Assembly (NCBI GenBank): GCA_964619775.1
Contig: CAZUFB010000105.1
Location: forward strand, 1-6,659
Length of the DNA: 6,659 nt
Direction of reading: 5' to 3'
Source of the DNA: CAZUFB01 sp964619775
GTDB taxonomy: Bacteria; Actinomycetota; Coriobacteriia; Coriobacteriales; UMGS124
The notes under the pieces were generated by a model. The model ran no database searches. It was given only the letters and a program-made list of their open reading frames with translations, and was not told where the DNA came from. Each line of letters opens with the position of its first letter. The first letter of the stretch is position 1. Shown in pieces: positions 1 to 5,480 of the stretch. Both the position numbers and the translations under genes were made by a program.

Positions 1-295
1 TCCACATCTTCTTGAGACCGTACTCCTCCACGCGGGCGGCGTTGGGGGTGATGGTAGCGCACTTCACGGCCACGCCCAGGCGGAGGGTCGCCTCGGCCGA
101 CTCGGCGGTCACGCGGTCGTCCGTCTCGTCGCGGTGCGCAAGGCCCAGGTCGTAGTATTCGGTCTTAAGGTCGACGAAGGGGCAGACAAGCTCGTCTTTG
201 ATCATCTGCCAGATAATGCGGGTCATCTCGTCGCCGTCCATCTCGACGAGCGGCGTGGTCATGGCGATTTTGGGCTTTGCGGTCGTGTCCGCCAT
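1..295 (-). CDS. icd: NADP-dependent isocitrate dehydrogenase, N-terminal part (truncated by window edge)
   Basis: The gene reads leftwards from an ATG at 295 and leaves the window after 98 codons, so only the N-terminus is visible. Isocitrate dehydrogenase oxidatively decarboxylates isocitrate to 2-oxoglutarate in the cytosol, feeding the TCA cycle or glutamate synthesis and making NADPH. The visible protein has the hallmarks of the eukaryotic-like homodimeric type II family rather than the E. coli type: VEMDGDEMTRIIW at about residues 17-29, PFVDL at 39-43, YYDLGL at 47-52 with RD and TDD after it, and AVKCATITP at 76-84 followed by RVEEY..KKMW. These segments are near-invariant in that family (family knowledge). 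The start is set by a strong AAGGAGGTC ribosome site at about 301-309, six bases upstream. The family is usually just over 400 residues, so about three quarters of the gene lies outside. No frame break is seen. Confidence 0.96.
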   Translation of the reverse strand, partial: MADTTAKPKIAMTTPLVEMDGDEMTRIIWQMIKDELVCPFVDLKTEYYDLGLAHRDETDDRVTAESAEATLRLGVAVKCATITPNAARVEEYGLKKMW

Positions 296-301
296 AGCGG
301 G

Positions 302-309
302 ACCTCCTT
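302..309 (-). promoter_or_regulatory. Ribosome binding site of icd
   Basis: On the minus strand this reads AAGGAGGT, a near-perfect Shine-Dalgarno sequence about seven bases from the ATG at 295. It fixes the start of the isocitrate dehydrogenase and rules out a longer N-terminal extension. Confidence 0.85.
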
Positions 310-380
310 GGCTTGATGGGGTGGTGGGGGACGTCCCGCACGTCGGGAACGGGTCCGCCGCCTCGGTCCGGGCGCCCACC

Positions 381-410
381 ATCATAGCGCATGCCGTGTT
401 TCCGAAAGCG
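381..410 (-). promoter_or_regulatory. Candidate promoter of icd
   Basis: The minus strand has TATGAT (381-386), a five-of-six match to a -10 box. The upstream sequence at the -35 distance is only TTTC/CTTT-like, so the -35 is weak. The position would give an untranslated leader of about 80 bases before the ATG at 295. A small stem, TCCCG/CGGGA with a five-base loop at 334-348, lies in that leader. The -10 match is what I see; its use as a promoter is inference. Confidence 0.35.
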
Positions 411-489
411 CACCGGCGCGCAGCGAAGGCGAAACGGCGCGCCGCAGGGGCGCGGAATCCCCGCGGAGCACCCCGTCCCGCGACCTGCA

Positions 490-780
490 GAAGCCGCCCG
501 GCGTCGCGGCGGCGCCCGCTCCCCGCGCGGCCGCCTCGACGGCCTTGCCGCACGTGGTGCCGGGCCTGCCGAACCCGATGTCGTTGGCCACGGTGTCGCT
601 GAAAAGGTAGACGTCCTGGAAGACGGCGGAGAAGTTCGCAAGCAGGTTGTCGCAGGTGAGGTTGCACACGTCGCGACCATCATCGTCGATGAGGCGCGCC
701 TGCTCGACGGCCTCGAGCACAAAGAGGAGGGCCGTGACGGATGCAAGGTTAACGTAGCCGTTGACCACGGCGTCGGCCAT
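490..780 (-). pseudogene. Decayed fragment of an ABC exporter ATP-binding domain
   Basis: One minus-strand frame from about 780 down to 490 carries a recognisable piece of an MsbA/LmrA-type ABC exporter nucleotide-binding domain. The clearest part is SAVFQDVYLFSDTVAND followed by GFGRP, which matches the Q-loop segment of these exporters (family form VFQDVYLFNDTIANNI.FGRP; Q-loop Gln in the codon at about 616-618). Upstream, SVTALL, then EAVEQ and LIDDDGRDV..LT align with the usual (K)STVTALL..FYDVEQG.ILIDGRDVRDLT. The Walker A loop expected just before SVTALL is replaced by a VVNGYVNLA-like string with no GxxGxGKS. The frame degenerates after about 490, so there is no LSGGQ signature or Walker B. 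The membrane domain is absent. The piece cannot bind ATP normally and I call it a remnant. An adjacent full-length paralogue elsewhere in the genome is possible but not visible. Confidence 0.7.
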
Positions 781-1005
781 CTGTGGTCGACAATCCCGGA
801 GTCGTACCCAGTCGACACGCAGGGCGTCGAGCGCGAGATGGGGCGCTTTGACGGCTACCTCGCCGCGCCGTCCATCGTGTGCGAGCCCTGCGAAAATCCC
901 TACCAGACCCCCGATGTCTGCGAAGCGTACCCGCTCGTCATGACGACGGGACGGCGCGGCTTGCTGTTCTTCCACTCCGCAGGTCGCCAGCAGCCCTGCC
1001 TGCTG
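781..1005 (+). pseudogene. C-terminal fragment of a DMSO-reductase-family molybdopterin oxidoreductase
   Basis: The plus-strand frame 1 reads ENPYQTPDVCEAYPLVMTTG, then RR, and after a few residues FFHSAGRQQP. This is the start of the molybdopterin-dinucleotide-binding region of DMSO-reductase-family catalytic subunits (family form: ..SPYQTPEL..EYPLVLTTGRR...FHSE.RQ..WLR). A preceding WSTIPESY string (about 790-815) resembles the STI.ESYG stretch that usually comes shortly before. Intact enzymes are about 700-850 residues and carry a Tat signal and usually a 4Fe-4S motif; none of that is here. No ribosome site or plausible start precedes the fragment. It stops resembling the family right after RQQP (about 1000), where the tryptophan usual at that place is cysteine. 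The next bases already belong to the TorD-like fragment. It is best read as the tail end left after large deletions. Confidence 0.78.
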
Positions 1006-1182
1006 ATACAGAGGCCCGCAACGAGGTCCTGGTCTGGTATCATCGCTTCTGGCCTGTCCAAAAGCGAGGGGTGGAACGACTGCGAAGACCACCTCGGCCT
1101 GGAGCTCGAGTTCGTCGCCTTCCTCGCCGGCGCATGCCACCGCACCGCGCTCGAAAGCCTGGTCGCAGACGAGGCGGTGTAG
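1002..1182 (+). pseudogene. TorD/DmsD-type molybdoenzyme chaperone fragment with a frameshift
   Basis: TorD-family proteins are cytoplasmic chaperones that hold DMSO-reductase-family enzymes for cofactor insertion and Tat export. Frame 3 reads TEARNEVLVWYHRF (about 1008-1049). Shifting to frame 1 at about 1051 the sequence continues GLSKSEGWNDCEDHLGLELE, then FVAFLAG, ending at a TAG at 1180-1182. Together these match the conserved core of the family: AR.EV..WYRRFG, then the signature (P)EDHL.LEL.FMA.L (family knowledge). One extra base, most simply the T at 1050, explains the frame change. The N-terminal two thirds are missing, and the C-terminus (usual ..Q..FL..HL..W) is cut by the stop. 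The fragment directly abuts the molybdoenzyme tail, which fits an old operon of catalytic subunit, electron-transfer subunits and chaperone collapsed by deletion. Confidence 0.77.
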
Positions 1183-1267
1183 GGAGCATGGGGAACGGCG
1201 GTGGATGCGGCTTGGACCGCGCTTGCAGGCACAGGGCGCGCGGGATGCGATGTGGGGGCGCGCGCAG

Positions 1268-1287
1268 GGCAGGCCGTCAAGCCTGCC
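1268..1287 (+). other. Perfect 7-bp stem hairpin
   Basis: GGCAGGC (1268-1274) and GCCTGCC (1281-1287) are exact reverse complements around the six-base loop CGTCAA. No T-run follows, so it is not a classical terminator. It lies about 70-90 bases upstream of the membrane protein start at 1357. It may end read-through from the remnant region or sit in the leader of the next gene. Confidence 0.45.
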
Positions 1288-1300
1288 ATCCTGCCGGGGG

Positions 1301-1316
1301 CACCTTCGGCAAGGTG
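1301..1316 (+). other. Perfect 6-bp stem hairpin with tetraloop
   Basis: CACCTT (1301-1306) and AAGGTG (1311-1316) pair exactly around the loop CGGC. Flanking TGCC (1292-1295) and GGCA (1316-1319) could extend the stem across a bulge of Gs. It is the second hairpin within 50 bases and lies 40 bases before the ATG at 1357. No T-run follows. Confidence 0.4.
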
Positions 1317-1340
1317 GCAAAGAGGGAGAGTGGGCATAAG

Positions 1341-1348
1341 AAAGGTGG
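1341..1348 (+). promoter_or_regulatory. Ribosome binding site that decides the start at 1357
   Basis: AAAGGTGG lies eight bases before the ATG at 1357. The same frame stays open upstream to an ATG at 1201, but that one has no good ribosome site and its added residues are not hydrophobic. The 1357 start begins directly with a membrane segment, so I prefer it. Confidence 0.7.
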
Positions 1349-1356
1349 TTGTTGCA

Positions 1357-2121
1357 ATGAACACTGCGGGACTGTTGGCGCTCGCCATCGCGTTGGTGGT
1401 GGCCGTCGTGGTGGTGTTCCCGTTAGGGAAGGCCCTGCGTAGGCATCCTGCGCCCTTCTACTTTGTGGCCATCGTCCTGACGGCGCTCTACGCCTGGGCA
1501 CTGTTCTCGAGCGTGAGCCTCAACCCCGTCAGGCCGCTGGCCATCGTGTTGCAGAAGGGCTACCTGGCAAGCATCTTCCTGGGCGTCGTGATGTTCACGG
1601 GCGTCCTCGACGAGGGCACATCGCTGCGCAAGCGTCTTCAGCCCATCCGCGGCGAGCTGTCGATCCTGTCGTTCATCTTTATTCTGGGCCACCTGCTCAC
1701 CTACCTGCCCAGCTACCTGCCCCGCCTGGGGATTCTGCTCACAAGCCGCACGAACATCGCGCTGTCGCTGGGTGTGGCGATCGTGCTGACGGTCATCTTC
1801 TGCGTGCTTTCGTTTCTGTCGCTGCGCATCCTGCGCCGCAAGATGAACGCGCGCCTGTGGAAGAACATCCAGCGCTTCTCGTACCTCATGGTGTTGCTGC
1901 TGGTGCTGCACGTGGGACTGGTGCTGGGCCGCTCCGCTTTTATGGGCGGCGTCACGGTGTCGACCGTCAGCTTCTGGACATACATAATCATCGTGGCGCT
2001 CTACGCCGTGCTGCGCATCCGCAAGGCGGTGCGCGACCGTGCCCGCAGGCATAACGGCACCGTTGACGCAGACGGGGACGGTGCGGCCCCTGCCGCCAGA
2101 ATCGCCGGCGAGACGGAGTAG
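1357..2121 (+). CDS. Ferric-reductase-like (MsrQ/YedZ-type) haem membrane protein
   Basis: A 254-residue integral membrane protein with about six or seven helices (roughly residues 4-23, 34-52, 66-84, 99-118, 134-155, 175-192, 206-220) and a charged C-terminal tail. GELSILSFIFILGHLL (residues 99-114) and LWKNIQRFSYLMVLLLVLHV (167-186) match the ferric reductase-like transmembrane domain. His112 and His185 are 73 residues apart. From memory, this equals the spacing of the E. coli MsrQ haem ligands His91 and His164. The further histidine of the MsrQ LHR motif is Gln172 here. MsrQ passes electrons from the respiratory chain or a flavin reductase to the periplasmic molybdoenzyme MsrP. No flavin or NADPH domain is fused here and no msrP lies in the window. 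The only molybdoenzyme sequence nearby is the broken DMSO-reductase-type tail upstream. The physiological partner is unknown. It is convergent with the carbonic-anhydrase-like gene, 63 bases apart, with no convincing terminator between. Confidence 0.83.
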   Translation: MNTAGLLALAIALVVAVVVVFPLGKALRRHPAPFYFVAIVLTALYAWALFSSVSLNPVRPLAIVLQKGYLASIFLGVVMFTGVLDEGTSLRKRLQPIRGELSILSFIFILGHLLTYLPSYLPRLGILLTSRTNIALSLGVAIVLTVIFCVLSFLSLRILRRKMNARLWKNIQRFSYLMVLLLVLHVGLVLGRSAFMGGVTVSTVSFWTYIIIVALYAVLRIRKAVRDRARRHNGTVDADGDGAAPAARIAGETE

Positions 2122-2184
2122 CGCACAAGGAGCCGCGCGGCCGTACGAGGGTCCGACGGGCCACGGCGCCCTTCCCGGTCTCCC

Positions 2185-2721
2185 CTACCCCAGCCGCCGC
2201 GGCTCCACCGGGCGCAGGTTGCCGGCACGACAGCTCTCGCCCCAGGAGCGGTAGTAGTCGGCCGCAAAGGCGATGTACTCCCGCTGGGCGTCGCCCACCG
2301 GGCGCACCACCCTGGCGGGCACGCCCATGACGAGCGAGCCGGGCGGAACCTGCGCCCCCTCGGTCACCAGGGCTCCGGCGGCCACGAGCGACCCCGCGCC
2401 TATCACGGCGCCGCCGAGCACGGTCGCCCCCATGCCGACGAGCGTGCCGGCACCGATGCGCGCGCAGTGGACGACGGCCCCGTGGCCCACCACCACGCGC
2501 TCGCCCAGCTCGAGGCCACCGGCATCGGCGTGCAGCACGCAGGCGTCCTCGACGACGCTGCCGGCGCCGATCGAGACGGCGTCGTAGTCGCCGCGCACCA
2601 CCGCGCAGGGCAGCACCGTCACACCGTCGCCCAGGAACACCCGGCCGATGACGCGGGCCGACTCGTCGACGAACACCCGCTCGCCCACCGCAGGGACGTG
2701 GCCTTCGAACTCAAGGAACAT
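2185..2721 (-). CDS. Gamma-class carbonic anhydrase-like hexapeptide-repeat protein (YrdA/PaaY type)
   Basis: A 178-residue cytosolic protein made of left-handed beta-helix hexapeptide repeats (IGAGSVVED, IGAGTLVGMGATVLGGAVIG and so on), ending in a helix with the A..YY motif typical of the group. The family forms trimers with a metal between subunits. The three ligand histidines appear present: His64 in VLHAD, His80 in VGHG and His85 in VVHC. The conserved Arg43-Gly44-Asp45 is also there. Some members hydrate CO2 reversibly, while others (PaaY-like) are thioesterases or have unknown activity, so the substrate cannot be fixed from sequence. The length is normal. The ATG at 2721 overlaps the stop of the upstream flippase gene by 11 bases and has a GAAAGGA ribosome site at about 2730-2736, which implies translational coupling. 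An upstream in-frame extension lies inside the flippase gene and is rejected. Confidence 0.92.
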   Translation of the reverse strand: MFLEFEGHVPAVGERVFVDESARVIGRVFLGDGVTVLPCAVVRGDYDAVSIGAGSVVEDACVLHADAGGLELGERVVVGHGAVVHCARIGAGTLVGMGATVLGGAVIGAGSLVAAGALVTEGAQVPPGSLVMGVPARVVRPVGDAQREYIAFAADYYRSWGESCRAGNLRPVEPRRLG

Positions 2722-4798
2722 CGGGTGGGTCCTTTCTCTCGACCAGCCCGCGCAGCCAGGCGCACACCTCGTCGCGCCGGCCCGCCCAGCGGCGGCGGCG
2801 CTCGTCGCGCCGCTCGGCGGCGGCGGCCTCGGCCTCGGCCCGCGCGGCGGCCCGGACGGCGCGCTGTCCGGGGTCGCGGCGCTCCAAGACACGCCGCACG
2901 GTCAGGAAGGCGACGACGTACACCAGGGCCACCGTAAAGGTCACGCGCACGGCGACCACGCTACCGAAGAACTGCAGCGCCGCCTCGCCCAGCTCCACGC
3001 CGGCCAGGCGCGGGAAGACCGCCACCGACTGCAGGCCCATCCACAGCGCACCCCCGACGCCGGGGTCGGGGGTCATGGCGCCGCGCACCGCAAGGGCACC
3101 GATCAAGGCGTAGAGCACCGCGACGCAGAGGCTGTAGACCAGGACGCGCAGCAGGCGTGTGAGGCTCTTGAAGAAGCCGTGCCCGACGAAACAGCCGCGC
3201 CAGACCGCGAACAGCACCAGCGACGCGATGGAGAGGGCCATCACCCACACGCTGTGGCCCGACAGCGCCGTGGTGACGCCCAGGCCCAGCAAGGCGACCA
3301 TCGCCATGAGCCAGTTGCCCTGGTCGTGGATCAGGATACCCGGCACGCAAACGAGCAGCAGGTAGGCGCAGCACACCATCGCGACCGAGGGCAGCGGGTC
3401 GTGGCCGAGCACGCGGTTGGTGACCGCCTCGACCATCACCGGGTCGGCCGGAAGCTCGGCGGCGACGAAGCCGGCGATCGCCGTAACCGCCATTGCGAGC
3501 GCACACAGCACCGCACGCAGCTCGATGGTGTCGCTCAAAAACGCCACAACCCGCTCGCGCAGCGGGACATCGGGACGGCGGCGGACGTAGACCTCCTCGG
3601 CCTCCCCCTCCGACGCCACGCGCGCCGCGACGGCCGCCGCCGCGCCCGCGACGCCCGAGACGACCTTCTGCCCCGCGGCGGCGGCACCGACACGCACCCG
3701 TCCGGCCGAATAGACCGACCCGGTGGCCGCAGCGGCCCCTTCGGCCCCCTCCTTTTCCCCGCCCAGGCCGAACGCCCCGGTGACATGCATCATCACGCCG
3801 CCTGCCAGGAAGGGGATCCAGTACATGAGTGCGCGGTACACGAGCACCGCCGACACCGCCTGGGCCGCCGGGTAGCCGTAGCCGGCGAGCACCGCCGAGG
3901 CGAGGCCCTCGACCACGCCGACGCCGCCCGGGGTGACGGTGAAGCTATTGAAGACGAGCGCCGTCACATAGCCGCCGAACAGAGCGTCGACGCGCGTGAT
4001 GCCGAAGGCGAGCCCCGCCGCGGTAAAGGCGAGCATGTCGAACGCCATTGCGACCACCATCGATCCGAACACCGCGAGAGCCCGCCGCGGATGGCGCGAC
4101 AGTTCGGTGGCGGCGCTGCTGAACGAGTGGACGAGGTTGTCGGCCCAAGGCTTGGGTCGCTTCTTGAGGTGCAGCTTGGCGCACAGGCGCACCACCAGTC
4201 GCTCTACCCAGCGCATGAAGCGCTGCAGCAAGCCGGGCGCGTAGTGCCCCATCGCGAGCAGCCCGAGGAAGGCGAAGGCCGCTGCGCCCATGACGCAGCC
4301 CAGCAGGACGTCGCGCACCTGCAGCGTGCCCGAGCGGGCCATCACCACGAAGCCGACAACGATAACCAGCAGCATCGACAGGTAGTAGCACGTCTGCGTG
4401 AACAGTGCGGCCGAGGTGGCCGACCCCACCGCCACCCCGCGGCGCCGCGCCGTGTCGACCACGGCCGCCAGGCCGCTCGTGCCGCCCGAGGGCAGCACGG
4501 TGTTCATGAAGACGGCCTTGAACCAGGCGGGGACCGTCGCGCGCAGGGGCACGCTCGCCCCGATGACCTTGAAAGAGCGCGTGTAGGCGTACGAGTGGAA
4601 CACGACGCGCCCCGCCTCGCACGCCGCCGCGAAAACAAGGGGGACGACGGCGCCGTGGCTCACCGCCGAGACGACCGAGGCTATGTTGGCGCGCTGGATC
4701 CAGGCTACGGCCACGAGCACGACGACGATGACCGCAGTTACCAGGGTGCGTGGCCGTATCGGGCGCCGGTTGACACCCCGGACCTTGAAGTCGGCCAT
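2711..4798 (-). CDS. MprF-like flippase-domain membrane protein without synthase domain
   Basis: A 695-residue polytopic membrane protein. Residues about 18-340 form a lysylphosphatidylglycerol-synthase transmembrane domain (UPF0104/PF03706 type). It has LPSGGTSGL at 102-110 and the signature TVTPGGVGVVEG at 287-298, which matches the family (T/P)TPGG.G..E. An Ala/Gly/Glu-rich linker follows (about 341-420). Then come about six more helices (430-449, 471-490, 496-513, 517-533, 551-570, 612-634) and an Arg/Ala/Glu-rich, probably helical cytoplasmic tail (635-695). The two-block membrane layout resembles MprF, which flips aminoacylated phosphatidylglycerol and confers resistance to cationic peptides. 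The C-terminal aminoacyl-transferase (DUF2156) domain is absent, so lipid modification by this protein alone is unlikely. Flipping or export of a lipid or lipid-linked sugar is inferred. The start at 4798 has a GAGAGGGGG ribosome site and directly precedes the first helix; an in-frame ATG at 4867 adds an Arg/Gly-rich, unlikely extension. It is the first gene of an operon with the carbonic-anhydrase-like protein. Confidence 0.9.
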   Translation of the reverse strand: MADFKVRGVNRRPIRPRTLVTAVIVVVLVAVAWIQRANIASVVSAVSHGAVVPLVFAAACEAGRVVFHSYAYTRSFKVIGASVPLRATVPAWFKAVFMNTVLPSGGTSGLAAVVDTARRRGVAVGSATSAALFTQTCYYLSMLLVIVVGFVVMARSGTLQVRDVLLGCVMGAAAFAFLGLLAMGHYAPGLLQRFMRWVERLVVRLCAKLHLKKRPKPWADNLVHSFSSAATELSRHPRRALAVFGSMVVAMAFDMLAFTAAGLAFGITRVDALFGGYVTALVFNSFTVTPGGVGVVEGLASAVLAGYGYPAAQAVSAVLVYRALMYWIPFLAGGVMMHVTGAFGLGGEKEGAEGAAAATGSVYSAGRVRVGAAAAGQKVVSGVAGAAAAVAARVASEGEAEEVYVRRRPDVPLRERVVAFLSDTIELRAVLCALAMAVTAIAGFVAAELPADPVMVEAVTNRVLGHDPLPSVAMVCCAYLLLVCVPGILIHDQGNWLMAMVALLGLGVTTALSGHSVWVMALSIASLVLFAVWRGCFVGHGFFKSLTRLLRVLVYSLCVAVLYALIGALAVRGAMTPDPGVGGALWMGLQSVAVFPRLAGVELGEAALQFFGSVVAVRVTFTVALVYVVAFLTVRRVLERRDPGQRAVRAAARAEAEAAAAERRDERRRRWAGRRDEVCAWLRGLVERKDPPDVP

Positions 4799-4895
4799 GC
4801 CCGCGCCCCCTCTCTCGCCTCTTCGCCGCAGCCGACCGGAAGCGCAAGGCGCAGGGTCGCGGCACAATCGGATTCAGTATGACATGCCGCGCGGT

Positions 4896-4928
4896 TACAT
4901 ATACACGGCGATGAGCGCCGACACGCAA
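4896..4928 (-). promoter_or_regulatory. Possible promoter of the flippase operon
   Basis: The minus strand has TTGCGT (4923-4928) and, about 18-19 bases on, the AT-rich TATATG/GTATAT run (4898-4904), unusual in this GC-rich surrounding. An alternative -10, CATACT (4876-4881), lies closer to the gene without an obvious -35. Either would give a leader of about 70-100 bases. The matches are only partial. Confidence 0.25.
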
Positions 4929-5381
4929 ATAGGGCGAATTCGGGCGAGCCCGCACGGGGCACAGCGGCACGGGCATCTCCCCTCGCAAACTCCGATGACG
5001 TCAATCGGTAGCAAAGGGTACCGACGCAATGACGGCATCTCCGCTGCGCACAGCGACTTCCGGCACATCTTGGTGTAGGCAAATCGACCGGGTTCTGGGC
5101 AAATATCCTTATTCGTGAATGCCGACAACCCCCCCGCTGGCCCTCCTTGGGCTTTGTCGCGCACCCCACTTTGCAGCACATCATCTGTATCTGTTCCGAT
5201 TAGCCTGTCCAGCATGCCATATAGAACGCCGAAGCCCCCAAAACACAGAAAACCCGCTCCGAATCCGCTTGATAATAAATGAACGCAGGGGCGCGGGTAG
5301 CCTAGCCACAGACCATCGACACCGCCCTCACCCGCTCCTCGGACCTGGCCTGCTTGGTTGCGCCGCCCACCCTTTACGCGC

Positions 5382-5399
5382 GACAAGTCGCGCCTTGTC
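5382..5399 (+). other. Inverted repeat GACAAG/CTTGTC
   Basis: GACAAG (5382-5387) and CTTGTC (5394-5399) pair exactly around the six bases TCGCGC, and CGC-rich flanks could lengthen the stem with a bulge. It lies about 80 bases before the small membrane protein gene. It could be a protein-binding site or a short hairpin; there is no T-run to make it a terminator. Confidence 0.35.
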
Positions 5400-5430
5400 C
5401 CGCGAGATAAGGTACACTGAATAGATTAAA

Positions 5431-5446
5431 GTTAGTTAATTCTAAC
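5431..5446 (+). promoter_or_regulatory. Operator-like inverted repeat upstream of the small membrane protein
   Basis: GTTAG and CTAAC are exact 5-bp arms around TTAATT, in an AT-rich island (5418-5460) that contrasts with the GC-rich surroundings. The site is 35 bases before the start at 5481, and -10-like hexamers (TACACT at 5413, TAGATT at 5422) are just upstream. Such a site fits a TetR- or MarR-type repressor (inference). No regulator gene is in the window. Confidence 0.45.
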
Positions 5447-5480
5447 CAATGGATTTGTTTGCAGATAGGGGATGATGTGT

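Larger units (their letters stand above)
4799..5480. other. Divergent intergenic region of lower GC, no convincing gene
   Basis: About 680 bases separate the leftward flippase operon from the rightward small membrane protein. It is less GC-rich than the left part of the window. I find no tRNA or other RNA gene. Frames run open on both strands, but most lack family resemblance and a ribosome site. One minus-strand stretch (about 5105-5285) reads as a hydrophobic segment, GFLCFGGFGVLYGMLDRLIG, followed by a charged TDTDD stretch. It could be a remnant of a one-helix membrane protein, but no start codon with a ribosome site is evident. The region must hold promoters for both flanking genes. The best visible sites are listed separately. 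Confidence 0.6.

Noticed and set aside
391..1182. A single 263-residue plus-strand protein
   Set aside because: Its first 130 residues are antisense to the ABC ATPase remnant and low-complexity Arg/Ala/Gly, and only the later parts match molybdoenzyme and TorD families. It is a chimera of remnants, not one gene.
1423..2052. 209-residue minus-strand frame opposite the haem membrane protein
   Set aside because: It is rich in His/Gln/Arg/Asp with no motif, and it is the antisense shadow of a convincing membrane protein.
2122..2184. Bidirectional terminator between the convergent genes
   Set aside because: GCCGCGCGGC (2132-2141) is palindromic but has no loop, and GGCCGT/ACGGGCC needs a bulge. 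There is no T-run in either direction, so I do not call a terminator.
2648..4882. 744-residue plus-strand open frame opposite the flippase gene
   Set aside because: It is longer than the real gene but is rich in His/Arg/Gln/Asp/Gly with no family motif. It arises because GC-rich third positions of the minus-strand gene suppress stops on the other strand. The minus strand has clear membrane helices and the TPGG signature.
4895..5386. 163-residue minus-strand frame as a complete gene
   Set aside because: Only a short hydrophobic part looks protein-like; the rest is Cys/Arg/Pro-rich, and no ribosome site precedes its start. I kept the hydrophobic part as a low-confidence finding.
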